This document shows, one piece after another, positions 1-8,670 of a DNA stretch of 32,231 bases. The DNA is taken from positions 1 to 32,231 of the forward strand of contig JBBDWK010000044.1 in assembly GCA_040902885.1 (NCBI GenBank), written 5' to 3'. The DNA comes from JBBDWK01 sp040902885 (GTDB taxonomy: Bacteria; Acidobacteriota; Terriglobia; Bryobacterales; Bryobacteraceae). The notes under the pieces were generated by a model. It was not told the origin of the DNA. It saw only the letters and a list, made by a program, of their open reading frames with translations, and ran no database searches. Each line of letters begins with the position of its first letter. Within the stretch, counting starts at the first letter, position 1. The translations under genes and the position numbers were made by a program.

Positions 1-221
1 CAGCTAAAGCATAGGTGTATGGCGTCAATGTGTCAAGGCCTGCCGATTGAGTGTGGCCGGGGAGTATTCTTGAAGTAACAACGTCGATATCTGCGATGCT
101 GGGCAAGACCGTGTAACTTGTTCGCCGGAGCCTCGCTGCCGCCCGGGCAGTTACCAGTCAGGTGCGGTGCGCCGTTGTTTCACTTACCATTCCGATGTTA
201 GCCCGCCAACACCGCCTTACC
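1..221. other. Left-edge segment without a recognised gene
   Basis: No recognisable gene lies here. On the plus strand the first frame is open from base 1 to a TAA at 76-78 (25 codons), so it could be the tail of a gene entering from the left, but the residues are not recognised. The rest is stop-rich in the frames I read. The segment is the 3' flank of the NHL gene and holds a leftward promoter candidate at 8-36. A short inverted repeat, CTGCC/GGCAG at 136-150, has no T-run and does not look like a terminator. Confidence 0.4.
8..36 (-). promoter_or_regulatory. Sigma70-type promoter candidate reading off the left edge
   Basis: On the minus strand a perfect -35 hexamer TTGACA (31-36) is followed after exactly 17 nt by TATGCT (8-13), which matches the -10 consensus at four of six positions. 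The promoter would drive a gene to the left of the window. It is a sequence match only. Confidence 0.45.
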
Positions 222-1118
222 CTACCGCTCTGGCACGAACTTCTGCACCCGCCAGTTCTTGATCTCAGCCACGTACAGCGCGCCGCTCGGGCCCACGGCC
301 ATATGGTGCGCGAAGTTCAGTTGCCCGGGAAGTTTGCCCATCTCGCCCAGCGATCCCAGAATCTTGCCTTCCAGGTCGAGCTTCAGAATCCGGTTGTTGT
401 GGCCGTCGCACATATATATGTGCTGGTCCGGAGTGATGGCGATGCCCCACGGCGAGCCGACGTGCTTCCACTGGTGCAGGAATTTGCCGTTTGCGTCGAA
501 GACCTGCATGCGGTAGTTCTCGCGGTCCGCCACGTAGACCCGGCCCTGATTGTCCAGCGCCACTCCGTGCGGCAGATTGAATTCGCCTTCGCCGCTGCCC
601 TTCTTGCCCCAGGCCGTGATGAACTTTCCTTCTTTCGTGAACTTGGCGACGCGCGAGTTTCCATAGCCGTCGGAGACGTAAAAGTCGCCGTTCGGCGCGA
701 CGGCCACGTCCGTCGGCCGGTTGAACGTGTCGGGGCCCTCTCCGTGCTGCCCTTTGCGGCCCAGCACCATGCGCACGCGTCCGGTCCTGTCCATCTTCAC
801 AACCACGTGCCCCACATCGTCGGCCAGCCAGAAGTTTCCCTCCTGATCGACGCGGATCGCGTGCGGGCGATCGAACATGCGGTCACCCCAGGAACGGACG
901 ACCTTGCCTTCGGGTCCGAACTCGATGATGGGATGCTCGCCCCGGTGGAACACGTAGACGTGCTCCCGTGAGTCCACGGTCACGCCGGGCGTCTCCAAAA
1001 AGTTCCAGCCCGCGGGCAACTGCGGCCAGGCCGGATCCACCTGATAAGGAAGCGGCGGATTCGATTGCGCGTACGCGCAGGAAAAAGCAAGAAGCAATGG
1101 GACAAGAATTCGCATCAT
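222..1118 (-). CDS. Secreted NHL-repeat beta-propeller protein
   Basis: A 298-aa protein with a signal peptide (MRILVPLLLAFSCAYAQ) and then about five NHL-type blades. Repeated cues are 'G(V/I)AxDxxGxxYVAD' segments followed by 'VxxFxxxGKFxxxWG'. It resembles the NHL proteins often annotated as peptidyl-alpha-hydroxyglycine alpha-amidating lyase-like, but no catalytic assignment is safe; ligand or protein binding in the periplasm is the minimum call. Two ATGs are adjacent at the start. The GGAG just upstream is only 2 nt from the first and 5 nt from the second, so translation may begin at 1115. It is the last gene of the four-gene minus-strand operon, about 11 nt after the TonB-dependent receptor, which suggests a role with that receptor's substrate. 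Confidence 0.85.
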   Translation of the reverse strand: MMRILVPLLLAFSCAYAQSNPPLPYQVDPAWPQLPAGWNFLETPGVTVDSREHVYVFHRGEHPIIEFGPEGKVVRSWGDRMFDRPHAIRVDQEGNFWLADDVGHVVVKMDRTGRVRMVLGRKGQHGEGPDTFNRPTDVAVAPNGDFYVSDGYGNSRVAKFTKEGKFITAWGKKGSGEGEFNLPHGVALDNQGRVYVADRENYRMQVFDANGKFLHQWKHVGSPWGIAITPDQHIYMCDGHNNRILKLDLEGKILGSLGEMGKLPGQLNFAHHMAVGPSGALYVAEIKNWRVQKFVPER

Positions 1119-1129
1119 GTCTCCGAATC

Positions 1130-4100
1130 CTACCAGAGAATCTTCGCCGCGAGCTGAATTACGCGCCCGGCATCCGCGCCGCGGATGCGGCCGAAATTCG
1201 TCGAAGAGCGCAGCGCATCGGGATTGTCGAAGTTCACCTGGTTGAATGCGTTGAAGAATTCGCCGCGAAGCTGGACGCGCAAATCCTCCCGTACAGGGAT
1301 CTCCTTCATCACCGTGAAGTCGCTGTTGTTCAGCGCCGGACCGCTGAGGATGTTGCGTCCGCCGTTTCCGTAAATTCCCCTGGGCAGGAGGTTCACGGGA
1401 ACGTAGGCATCGGTGTTAAAGAACTGGGTCACCATGGCGTTCCGGTCGGAGTGCGGTACGGTCAGGTCCTGGTGGGTGATGCCCGGCGCGAACTCCGCGT
1501 GCTGCCGGCCCTGCCCGCCGGTTCCATCCAACGCGACATCGGTTCCCATGGCTACAAAAACCGGGCTTCCGCTCTGGATTGCGTGGAAGCCGGCGATGCT
1601 CCAGCCGCCCAACAGATGCCGCGCAATCCCGCTCTGAAACGGCAATTGGGGACTCCATAGCCACGAAAGCGAGATCGCGTGGCGGCGGTCGAAATTGCCA
1701 CGGCCCTTTTCGAGGTTCAGGTTGAACGGATTACCGACCCCGGGAGTCAGCCCGGGTTGCGGCGCGATGACGTTGTCCAGATTTTTCGAAAGAACATAAG
1801 CGCCCAGCAGGGAGAAGCCGCGGCTGAAACGTTTGTCCACGCGGAATTGAAGGCTGTGGTAGCCCTGCCGGTAGTCGCTGCCGAGCACCCGGCTCTGAGG
1901 ATTGATCAGCCCGCGCGTCTCGGCGAAAAGCACGCGCTCGTTCACGTTCTGCGCGGACGGAGCAGCCCCCGTAAGGGGCGAAGGGCCGTAGACCGCCGGG
2001 TTCCAGTGCCGGTGCCCTTCCAATTTCTGCGAGAGCTTTCCGGCGTAGCTTACCTCGGCCATGATGGTGGGATGGATCTGGCGCTGGATGGTGAGATTCA
2101 TGGACTGCGTATAAGGAGCGACCAGCCGCTTCTCGGTGAAAACCAGATTGACCGGCAGCGGGAATTCACATTGGACGCCCGGGAAGGTCGCGATGTCCAC
2201 GCAGCCGAATTCGCCGGTCAGAATCCCTTCGGGCGGGAGACGGCGGTTCAGCGAACCGTACGGGTTGTCCAGCCGGCCGTTGCGCAGTTCATCCGTTCCG
2301 GCGAAAGGCGCTTCGGAAGTATGCACCACGTTAGCGCTCAACTGATCGAAGAAGATGCCGTAGCCGCCGCGCAGGCTGGTTTTCCCGTTGCCGAAAATGT
2401 CCCAGGCAAAGCCGACGCGAGGCCCCCAGTTATTCAGATCGTCGTAGCTCAGCTTGCCGTTTTCGGGCAGACCGGGGTCGCCCGGGAAAAGCACGCCCGG
2501 AATGGCGTCCGGCTTCACCGTGGAGCGGACGCCGGGGTCGAGCGAAACATGGCGTCCGAACTTCTGATCCCAGGCGAAGTACGGCTCGTAGCGGATTCCG
2601 TAGGTCAGCGTGAACCTGGGCCGGACTTTGAACTCGTCCTGGACGAAGAAGAAGTGCTTCCAGGCGATCGGTTCGCTGCCGGGCTGGCCGAAGGTGACGG
2701 TCAACCGGTCGAAGGCGCCGAGCAGGAAGTCGGCCGCGGCGTCGCCCGTCCGGGCTCCGCTGAAGACCGCGCTTCGGCTCTGCGTCAGACGGGAGTTCAG
2801 GACCCAATCCACCTTGTGCACCTCATATCCCCACTTGATGGTGTGCCGGCCCTTGATCCAGCTCGTGGAATTGCGGAAGTGCCAGTTCCTGTAGCTCTGC
2901 CCGTTGGGATTCACGACCGCGAGATTGAACCGGCCCTGGGCGTTCAGGCTGAGGCCCTCGCCGTTGATTCCGGCCGGAAGGTTGACGCCGATACTGTCGG
3001 GAGGAATCAACTGATCGGGCTCTTCGCCGGAGACGGTGCGCATGAACGAAAACGTGGCTTCGTTCAACAGCGCCGGTGAGATGGTATAGGTGCTGCTGAC
3101 GCTGAAGTTGTTCACGTCCACGAACCGCTGCCCCTGCACATATGGCCGGATGTCCCCGGCGCCGAAAGTGCGGTCGTAGCTGTCCTGGAAGTAATGACCG
3201 TAGATGGTGTGCCGCGCACTCTGCAAAAAATCGACGCGCGTCATAAAGCTGTAGTTGCCGGAAGGCTCCGGGTTCAGCGAGACGTGCACGCCGGTCGGGG
3301 AGCGGGGGATGTACCTGTCGAGGACGGTGCGCGCCGCGGGGCTGATGCAACCGGGGCTGATCTGGTTGCCGGCGACGCAGGGCCGGCCCGTGGCGTCGAG
3401 GAACGGCTGGTTCGTCAATCCATCCACGGGATTGCGGAGCGTGATCCGGGAACCTGTGAAATCGCCGCTGCGCTCGGCGTCCGACGGCACAAACGCTTGC
3501 GACGATCCGACTTCCGGGCGGTTCCACAGCTTCTGATAATGGCCGAAGACAAACAGCTTGTCGCGCTTGATGGGGCCTCCGGCCGCGACGCCCGCCTGAT
3601 TCTGCCGGCTGATGGGACGCCGGGGCTGAAAGAAGCTGCGCGCGTTCAGCTTCTCGTTACGAAGAAATTCCCAGGCGGAGCCATGAAACGCGTTGGTCCC
3701 GGATTTCGACGTTACCGTCACCTGGCTGCCGGAGTTGTTGCCGTACTCGGAGCCGAAATTGTGCGTCTGTACGCTGATCTCCTGAACGGCGTCCGGCGGC
3801 GGATAGTTCATTCCGGTGGTCTGCCCGAAATGATTGAAGTTGGCGCCGTTGAACATGTAGTTGTTGTTGACGGCCCGTCCACCGTTGACGCTCATATTGG
3901 GACCCGCGCGCGTGTTATTCAGCTCCTGCGGCGCGCTCACGGAGAGTACGCCCGGAAGAATACGCGCCAGGCTCATGATGTTGCGTCCGTTGAGCGGAAG
4001 ATCCTGGACTCGCCGGTCGTCCACCAGGCCCGATAGAGTCTGGTTCGTGGTGTTCACCATCGTGGCCGTGCTGGCGACTGTCACCTCCGAAGCCAGCGAG

Positions 4101-4444
4101 CCCACCTTCAGCTCCACGTCCAGGCGCAGGCTCTCTCCGAGGGCGAGCCGGACTCCGGTCTGTACCTGCTTTTCGAAACCGTCTCTTTCGACAGAGATTT
4201 CGTAGATGCCAGGGGGCATCGCGAGCAGATTGTAGAAGCCCGTATCGTCGGAGTCCACGGACCGCGCGAGCTGCTGCTCAGTGGACACCGCCCGCACGGC
4301 CGCATTCGGAATGACCGCACCCGTGGCATCTCTGACATATCCGCCGATTCTGCCCCCTACTTGCGCCGTGGCCCCCGGCGCGATCAGACAAAGCGCCAAT
4401 CCCAGGCGCAGCCAAGACGCACTCTTCCCCGAATTCCCGTACAT
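1130..4444 (-). CDS. TonB-dependent receptor, Oar-like, with carboxypeptidase-regulatory domain
   Basis: About 1104 aa. A signal peptide ends near residue 28 (PGATAQ). It is followed by a carboxypeptidase-regulatory-like Ig domain at about 30-115 (GRIGGYVRDATGAVIPNA, then GFYNLLAMPPGIYEI), a plug domain at about 130-240 that includes LPLNGRNIMSL, and a long beta-barrel to a C-terminal aromatic residue (ILW), the usual outer-membrane ending. Such receptors are abundant in Acidobacteriota and are thought to import oligomers or carry outer-membrane cargo; the substrate cannot be read from the sequence. ATG at 4444 is preferred because a G-run lies 7 nt upstream; an in-frame TTG at 4459 would add five residues. 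It follows the DUF1501 gene closely and is probably cotranscribed with it. Confidence 0.93.
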   Translation of the reverse strand: MYGNSGKSASWLRLGLALCLIAPGATAQVGGRIGGYVRDATGAVIPNAAVRAVSTEQQLARSVDSDDTGFYNLLAMPPGIYEISVERDGFEKQVQTGVRLALGESLRLDVELKVGSLASEVTVASTATMVNTTNQTLSGLVDDRRVQDLPLNGRNIMSLARILPGVLSVSAPQELNNTRAGPNMSVNGGRAVNNNYMFNGANFNHFGQTTGMNYPPPDAVQEISVQTHNFGSEYGNNSGSQVTVTSKSGTNAFHGSAWEFLRNEKLNARSFFQPRRPISRQNQAGVAAGGPIKRDKLFVFGHYQKLWNRPEVGSSQAFVPSDAERSGDFTGSRITLRNPVDGLTNQPFLDATGRPCVAGNQISPGCISPAARTVLDRYIPRSPTGVHVSLNPEPSGNYSFMTRVDFLQSARHTIYGHYFQDSYDRTFGAGDIRPYVQGQRFVDVNNFSVSSTYTISPALLNEATFSFMRTVSGEEPDQLIPPDSIGVNLPAGINGEGLSLNAQGRFNLAVVNPNGQSYRNWHFRNSTSWIKGRHTIKWGYEVHKVDWVLNSRLTQSRSAVFSGARTGDAAADFLLGAFDRLTVTFGQPGSEPIAWKHFFFVQDEFKVRPRFTLTYGIRYEPYFAWDQKFGRHVSLDPGVRSTVKPDAIPGVLFPGDPGLPENGKLSYDDLNNWGPRVGFAWDIFGNGKTSLRGGYGIFFDQLSANVVHTSEAPFAGTDELRNGRLDNPYGSLNRRLPPEGILTGEFGCVDIATFPGVQCEFPLPVNLVFTEKRLVAPYTQSMNLTIQRQIHPTIMAEVSYAGKLSQKLEGHRHWNPAVYGPSPLTGAAPSAQNVNERVLFAETRGLINPQSRVLGSDYRQGYHSLQFRVDKRFSRGFSLLGAYVLSKNLDNVIAPQPGLTPGVGNPFNLNLEKGRGNFDRRHAISLSWLWSPQLPFQSGIARHLLGGWSIAGFHAIQSGSPVFVAMGTDVALDGTGGQGRQHAEFAPGITHQDLTVPHSDRNAMVTQFFNTDAYVPVNLLPRGIYGNGGRNILSGPALNNSDFTVMKEIPVREDLRVQLRGEFFNAFNQVNFDNPDALRSSTNFGRIRGADAGRVIQLAAKILW

Positions 4445-4469
4445 AGACTTGCCCCCCAAGCAAGAATTT

Positions 4470-5918
4470 TCAGGCGGTGAGCTGCGGAATCAGCTCACCG
4501 TGAACATCTGTCAGCCGCATGTGGCGGCCGTTGAAGAAATACGTAAGCCGTTTGTGGTCGATGCCCAGCAGGTGCAGGATGGTGGCATGCACGTCGTGGT
4601 AGTTCACCGGCTGCTGGATGGCTTTGTAGCCGAATTCGTCGGTCGCGCCGATCACCTGCCCGCCGGGAATGCCCGCGCCCGCTACCCAGATGGACATGGC
4701 GTGGGGGTTATGATCGCGTCCCAGTCCCTTCTGCGAAATCGGCATGCGGCCGAACTCGGAATGCCATATGACGAGCGTGTCTTCCAGCAGCCCGCGCTGC
4801 TTCAGATCGCGAATCAGGCCGCTGATGGGCTTGTCGATCTCGCGCGAGTGCGCTTCGTGATTATCCGCCAGATTGCTGTGAGCGTCCCAATCGTCGACGT
4901 CGGTGCGCCCCTTCGCCCCGTTGTAAAGCTGAATGAATCGAACGCCCCGCTCAACAAGCCTGCGGGCCAGCAGACACTGCTTGCCGAAAGGCTCGGTGAT
5001 GGGATCGTCTAACCCGTAGAGGTTCTTCGTGGCCTCGGACTCGCGCCCGATGTCCACGGCCTCCGGCGCGCAGCCCTGCATGCGGTACGCCAGCTCGTAA
5101 GAAGCGATGCGCGCGGCCAGCTCCGTGCTGTCCGGATACCGGCGCGCGTGCTCTTCGTTCAGTTTGGCCAAGTGATCGAGCCGTGCGCGCTGCTGTTCGG
5201 GAGCTATGGAAGACGGTGGGCTGAGATCCAGGATCGGATCGCCGGAGGGGCGGAATACCGTGCCCTGGTAGGCGGCCGGCAAGAATCCGCTGCTCCAGTT
5301 GAGATTGCCGGCATTCGGCCCGCCGCGCGGATCGTAGATCACTACGAATGCGGGCAGATTCTGGTTCTCCGAGCCCAGTCCGTATGTCACCCAGGAGCCG
5401 ACGCTGGGAAAGCCCATCAACAGCGACCCTGTGTTCCACTCGTAGTGCGCCAGCACGTGATCGTTGGAGCGGCCCTGCGCGGAGCGGATCAAAGCCACCT
5501 CGTCGATGATCGAGCCGACGTGCGGGAACAGCTCCGACACTTCTATGCCGGACTGACCGTACTTCTTGAATTTGTACGGGCTGGCCATCAGCGGGCCGGG
5601 ATACCCTTGCCGGACGACGATCTCTCCCTTGCCCGTCAGCGGCTGTCCGTGGTGTTTGGCCAGCAGGGGCTTGGGGTCGAAGGTGTCCACGTGACTGACG
5701 CCGCCGGTCATGAAGAGCGAGATCACGGACTTCGCGCGCGGCTTGAAATGTCCCTGCTTGGGCGCGAGCGGAGACGGAACGTTTAAGGGCGCATCGCAAG
5801 CGGGCGTAGCGGCCAGCAGACCATCGTGCGAGAGCAGCCAGGCCATCGCCATCCCGCCCATTCCCTCTCCGGCCTGGAACAGCAGATCCCTTCGCGACAT
5901 GTATCGCTTGTCGTTCAT
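4470..5918 (-). CDS. DUF1501 family protein, Tat-exported
   Basis: A 482-aa protein that starts with a twin-arginine type signal (MSRRDLLFQ followed by a Gly/Met/Ala-rich stretch). DUF1501 proteins belong to the alkaline phosphatase/sulfatase-like fold. Visible family marks are SVISLFMTGGVSHVDTFDPK near residue 65, GRSNDHVLAHYEWNTGS, the region around VIWHSEFGRMP, and GRDHNPHAMSIWVAGAGIPG. The His/Asp residues suggest a metal site, but the family has no firmly established reaction. Its start lies 1 nt after the stop of the DUF1549/DUF1553 gene with no clear ribosome-binding site, which points to translational coupling. This pairing is a hallmark of Planctomycetes and Solibacter-type Acidobacteriota. 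An alternative start is the internal ATG at residue 7. Confidence 0.92.
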   Translation of the reverse strand: MNDKRYMSRRDLLFQAGEGMGGMAMAWLLSHDGLLAATPACDAPLNVPSPLAPKQGHFKPRAKSVISLFMTGGVSHVDTFDPKPLLAKHHGQPLTGKGEIVVRQGYPGPLMASPYKFKKYGQSGIEVSELFPHVGSIIDEVALIRSAQGRSNDHVLAHYEWNTGSLLMGFPSVGSWVTYGLGSENQNLPAFVVIYDPRGGPNAGNLNWSSGFLPAAYQGTVFRPSGDPILDLSPPSSIAPEQQRARLDHLAKLNEEHARRYPDSTELAARIASYELAYRMQGCAPEAVDIGRESEATKNLYGLDDPITEPFGKQCLLARRLVERGVRFIQLYNGAKGRTDVDDWDAHSNLADNHEAHSREIDKPISGLIRDLKQRGLLEDTLVIWHSEFGRMPISQKGLGRDHNPHAMSIWVAGAGIPGGQVIGATDEFGYKAIQQPVNYHDVHATILHLLGIDHKRLTYFFNGRHMRLTDVHGELIPQLTA

Positions 5919-5919
5919 G

Positions 5920-8574
5920 TCAGTTCAGGTACACGAATTCGTTCAAATTCAAAACTACGTTGCAGAGGTCCGTGAGCGCCGCAAGTGCGGCATCCTTTCC
6001 GTCGTGTCCGGCGATCTGCCGGTTCAAGAATCGCAGATTCATCTCCATCTCCCGCGCGGTTGGCTCGCGCCCGAGAGCGATGCGGTAGGCAACCCGGATC
6101 TGCGCGTCCTGCTCTCGTCCAGCCAGCGATTCCACACGGCGCGCGAAGTGCTCGGATTGCGTCACCACGAACTCGTTATTCAGAAGCGTCAGCGCCTGGG
6201 TGGGTACGGTGGTTGTGTTTCGCCCTTCACAGGTGATGTTGGGGTCGGGCTGGTCGAAGACTTCAAACATCGGGTAGCGCATGCCGCGCTTGTAGTAGGA
6301 GTATACGCTCCGTCGCCACACGGAAGGACCGTCCTCGGTCACGTTCCAGATCCCCTTCGCGACAGACTTGCGGACTCTTTCGGGAACGGGCGGGAAGAAG
6401 GGCGGGCCGCCGGCCTCGAGATTGAGCTTGCCGCTGGCCGCGAGAATCAGGTCGCGGATCGCTTCGCCTTCGAGCCTTCTCTGGGGAAAGCGGTAGAGGT
6501 AGATATTGTCGGGGTCCTTGCCGGCGTTGGTTTCCAGCGAATGGTCCGATGCCATCCGATAAGTGGCGGAAGAGAGAATCAGCCGGTGGATGTGCTTGAC
6601 GCTCCAGCCGTGCTCGACGAACTCGGTGGCCAGCCAGTCGAGCAGCTCGGGGTGCGAAGGGCGGTGGCCGAGGCGGCCAAAGTTGCTTGCCGTCCCGACG
6701 ATGCCCCGGCCGAAGTGGAGTTGCCAGACGCGGTTGACCATCACGCGCGCGGTCAGCGGGTTCTCCCCGGAGACAATCCATTCCGCCAGCGCGCGGCGCC
6801 GTCCCGTGGTGATGCGTCCATCCGACGGCGGCTTTGCGGTGGGATAAGCGCCGCCGCTCAGCACCTCGGGAAAACCGGGCTGCACCTGGGGACCCTTGTT
6901 ATCCGGGTCGCCGCTGACAAGGAAGTGGGCTTCGGGAGGCTTATAGGGCTTTCCCGGCACTGGGATGTACGACCCTTCCAGGTTCTCGCCGCCACTTCCG
7001 GCTATTCCCGGGGCTTCGTCGTCGCCCGGTCCAGGCGGTCTAAAGCGATCGTCTCCGTCGCGAATACCCATCGCCACCGGAAGCGGCTTCGGCATCTCCT
7101 TCTGAATCTGCCTGAGCTCGCTCTGGAGCTGGCTCACCTCGGCCGCGTCCTGGGCGCTGAGCAGCCCCCGGATATTGCCGCCGCGTATCATCTGGACCTG
7201 CGTGGCGAGCAGCTTCTGGCCCTCGGTACGCTTCTCCTCCGGTGTGCGCACGGCCTCTTGAATGTAGTCGGGAAACGTGGCCAACTTCTTCTCGAACGCC
7301 AGCTTGCGGTAGGGCTCTTCGATACGGGCGATGCGCTCCCGCAAGGGCTCCATCTTCGCCTCGGCTGCCGCCTTCCGCGCTTCGTAGTCGGCTACTTCGG
7401 AAGCGGAAGCAAGCGGGTGATCGTAGCGGACGTAGGGGAAGAAGAAGGCCTGCATGCGGTAATAGTCGGCTTGCAGGATGGGATCGAATTTGTGGTCGTG
7501 GCAGCGCGCACAGCTCACCGTCAGCCCGAGAAAGGCGCGGCTGGTGGTGCCGACGAGGTCGTCAAGGTACGTATACCGGTATTCGGGGTTGGCCATCTCG
7601 CGGAAGCCGACGGTGGGCAGCACGCGGTTGAACCCGGTGGCGATCAGGCTGTCGAAGGAAACCTCGTCCAGCTCGTCCCCGGCAAGCTGCTCCAGGATGA
7701 AGCGGTTGTAGGGCTTGTCCTCGTTGAAGGCGCGGATCACGTAGTCCCGGTAGCGCCAGGCGTTGGGATAATTGAAATCCTGCTCGTAGCCGCCGCTGTC
7801 CGCATAACGCGCAACATCCAGCCAGTGGCGGGCCCATCGCTCCCCGTAATGCGGCGAAGCAAGGAGCCGTTCGACCAACTGCTCGTATGCATCGGGACTG
7901 TTGTCATTTGCGAACGCATCGGTTTCTTCCGGCGTGGGCAGCAGGCCGGTCACGTCCAGGTACAGCCTTCGGATGAGAGTTCGCTTGCCGGCCGGCGGCG
8001 CTGGCATTAACCCTTTCTCATCGAGCTTCCGGGCGATGAAGGCGTCGATGGGATTTTGGCTCCACCGGGCTTCCTTGACCGGCGGCACGGAAGGCTTTAC
8101 CGGCTTCCGGAAAGCCCACCATGCGCGGTCGGTCGGGGTAATTTTTCGGGTGGATGGCAGCGGCGCGGCGGAGATTGCCTCGCCGGCCGCGTCCCACGGA
8201 GCGCCCTGCTCGATCCACTTCCGGAAAACCTCCACTTCCGCGTTGCCGAGGCTGCCTCCCAGAGGCATGGCGGGATCTTCGGCGCCGGAGATGCGGCGGT
8301 AGAGGCGGCTGGCGTTAGCGTCGCCGGGCGTGAGGGCCGGCCCCCGCAACCCGCCCTTCAGCATGCCGGCGCGGGTGCGCAGATCCAAACCGGCCATCTG
8401 CTGCGACTGGCCATGGCAACTGAGGCACTTGCTTTGAATTACCGGAACGACGTCTTTAGAGAAGGAGATCGCCGAGGACTGCTGCGCCAGTCCGAGTCCC
8501 GTCGACAGGAGCAGGCCGAGCAGAGAGAACACGACCGTTCTCTTTCGTACCGGTCCTTCCGGCGAGACGGCCAT
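5920..8574 (-). CDS. Planctomycete-type cytochrome c protein with DUF1549 and DUF1553 (PSCyt1/PSCyt2/PSD1)
   Basis: 884 aa. An N-terminal hydrophobic export signal (about 12-30) is followed by a PSCyt1 domain with heme motif CLSCH (50-54). DUF1549/PSCyt2 occupies about 175-380 and contains LYLDVTGLLPTPEE, HYGERWARHWLDVARYADS and a second heme-type motif, CARCH (355-359). A charged helical segment lies near 390-480, and DUF1553/PSD1 occupies about 600-850 (NPLTARVMVNRVWQLHFGRG, GHRPSHPELLDWLA). Two CxxCH motifs imply covalent heme and periplasmic electron transfer. The substrate is unknown. It is the first gene of the operon, with GGAG 7 nt before the ATG and a strong promoter at 8603-8630. 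Confidence 0.93.
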   Translation of the reverse strand: MAVSPEGPVRKRTVVFSLLGLLLSTGLGLAQQSSAISFSKDVVPVIQSKCLSCHGQSQQMAGLDLRTRAGMLKGGLRGPALTPGDANASRLYRRISGAEDPAMPLGGSLGNAEVEVFRKWIEQGAPWDAAGEAISAAPLPSTRKITPTDRAWWAFRKPVKPSVPPVKEARWSQNPIDAFIARKLDEKGLMPAPPAGKRTLIRRLYLDVTGLLPTPEETDAFANDNSPDAYEQLVERLLASPHYGERWARHWLDVARYADSGGYEQDFNYPNAWRYRDYVIRAFNEDKPYNRFILEQLAGDELDEVSFDSLIATGFNRVLPTVGFREMANPEYRYTYLDDLVGTTSRAFLGLTVSCARCHDHKFDPILQADYYRMQAFFFPYVRYDHPLASASEVADYEARKAAAEAKMEPLRERIARIEEPYRKLAFEKKLATFPDYIQEAVRTPEEKRTEGQKLLATQVQMIRGGNIRGLLSAQDAAEVSQLQSELRQIQKEMPKPLPVAMGIRDGDDRFRPPGPGDDEAPGIAGSGGENLEGSYIPVPGKPYKPPEAHFLVSGDPDNKGPQVQPGFPEVLSGGAYPTAKPPSDGRITTGRRRALAEWIVSGENPLTARVMVNRVWQLHFGRGIVGTASNFGRLGHRPSHPELLDWLATEFVEHGWSVKHIHRLILSSATYRMASDHSLETNAGKDPDNIYLYRFPQRRLEGEAIRDLILAASGKLNLEAGGPPFFPPVPERVRKSVAKGIWNVTEDGPSVWRRSVYSYYKRGMRYPMFEVFDQPDPNITCEGRNTTTVPTQALTLLNNEFVVTQSEHFARRVESLAGREQDAQIRVAYRIALGREPTAREMEMNLRFLNRQIAGHDGKDAALAALTDLCNVVLNLNEFVYLN

Positions 8575-8602
8575 AGAGGATCTCCAGCCTGACGCACCCG
8601 AG

Positions 8603-8630
8603 TTTATATATCAACGCCAGAGGTTGTCAA
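8603..8630 (-). promoter_or_regulatory. Strong sigma70-type promoter of the DUF1549-DUF1501-receptor-NHL operon
   Basis: On the minus strand TTGACA (8625-8630, all six consensus bases) is followed after 16 nt by TATAAA (8603-8608, five of six). The predicted start point is near 8596, giving a leader of about 20 nt that contains GGAG before the ATG at 8574. It is among the best promoter matches in the window and lies in the 96-nt divergent gap shared with cysS. Confidence 0.7.
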
Positions 8631-8639
8631 ACGGCTCGA

Positions 8640-8648
8640 TGTTAGGAT
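8640..8648 (+). promoter_or_regulatory. Extended -10 candidate upstream of cysS
   Basis: TGTTAGGAT gives an extended -10 (TGn then TAGGAT). No -35 is evident at 16-18 nt. The cysS ATG is 22 nt downstream and has no Shine-Dalgarno-like sequence in between. Confidence 0.35.
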
Positions 8649-8670
8649 AAAAAGATTCGTCTCATCGTCT

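Noticed and set aside
162..971. A 269-codon plus-strand frame opposite the NHL gene.
   Set aside because: The NHL repeats and signal peptide on the minus strand are clear. The plus frame is rich in His/Val/Ala with no motif.
1679..3079. A 466-codon plus-strand frame opposite the TonB-dependent receptor.
   Set aside because: It is a shadow of the receptor barrel and shows no family feature.
5710..8010. A 766-codon open frame on the plus strand opposite the DUF1549/DUF1553 gene.
   Set aside because: It is antisense to a protein with clear domains and heme motifs. Its translation is low-complexity and matches no family, as expected for a GC-rich shadow frame.
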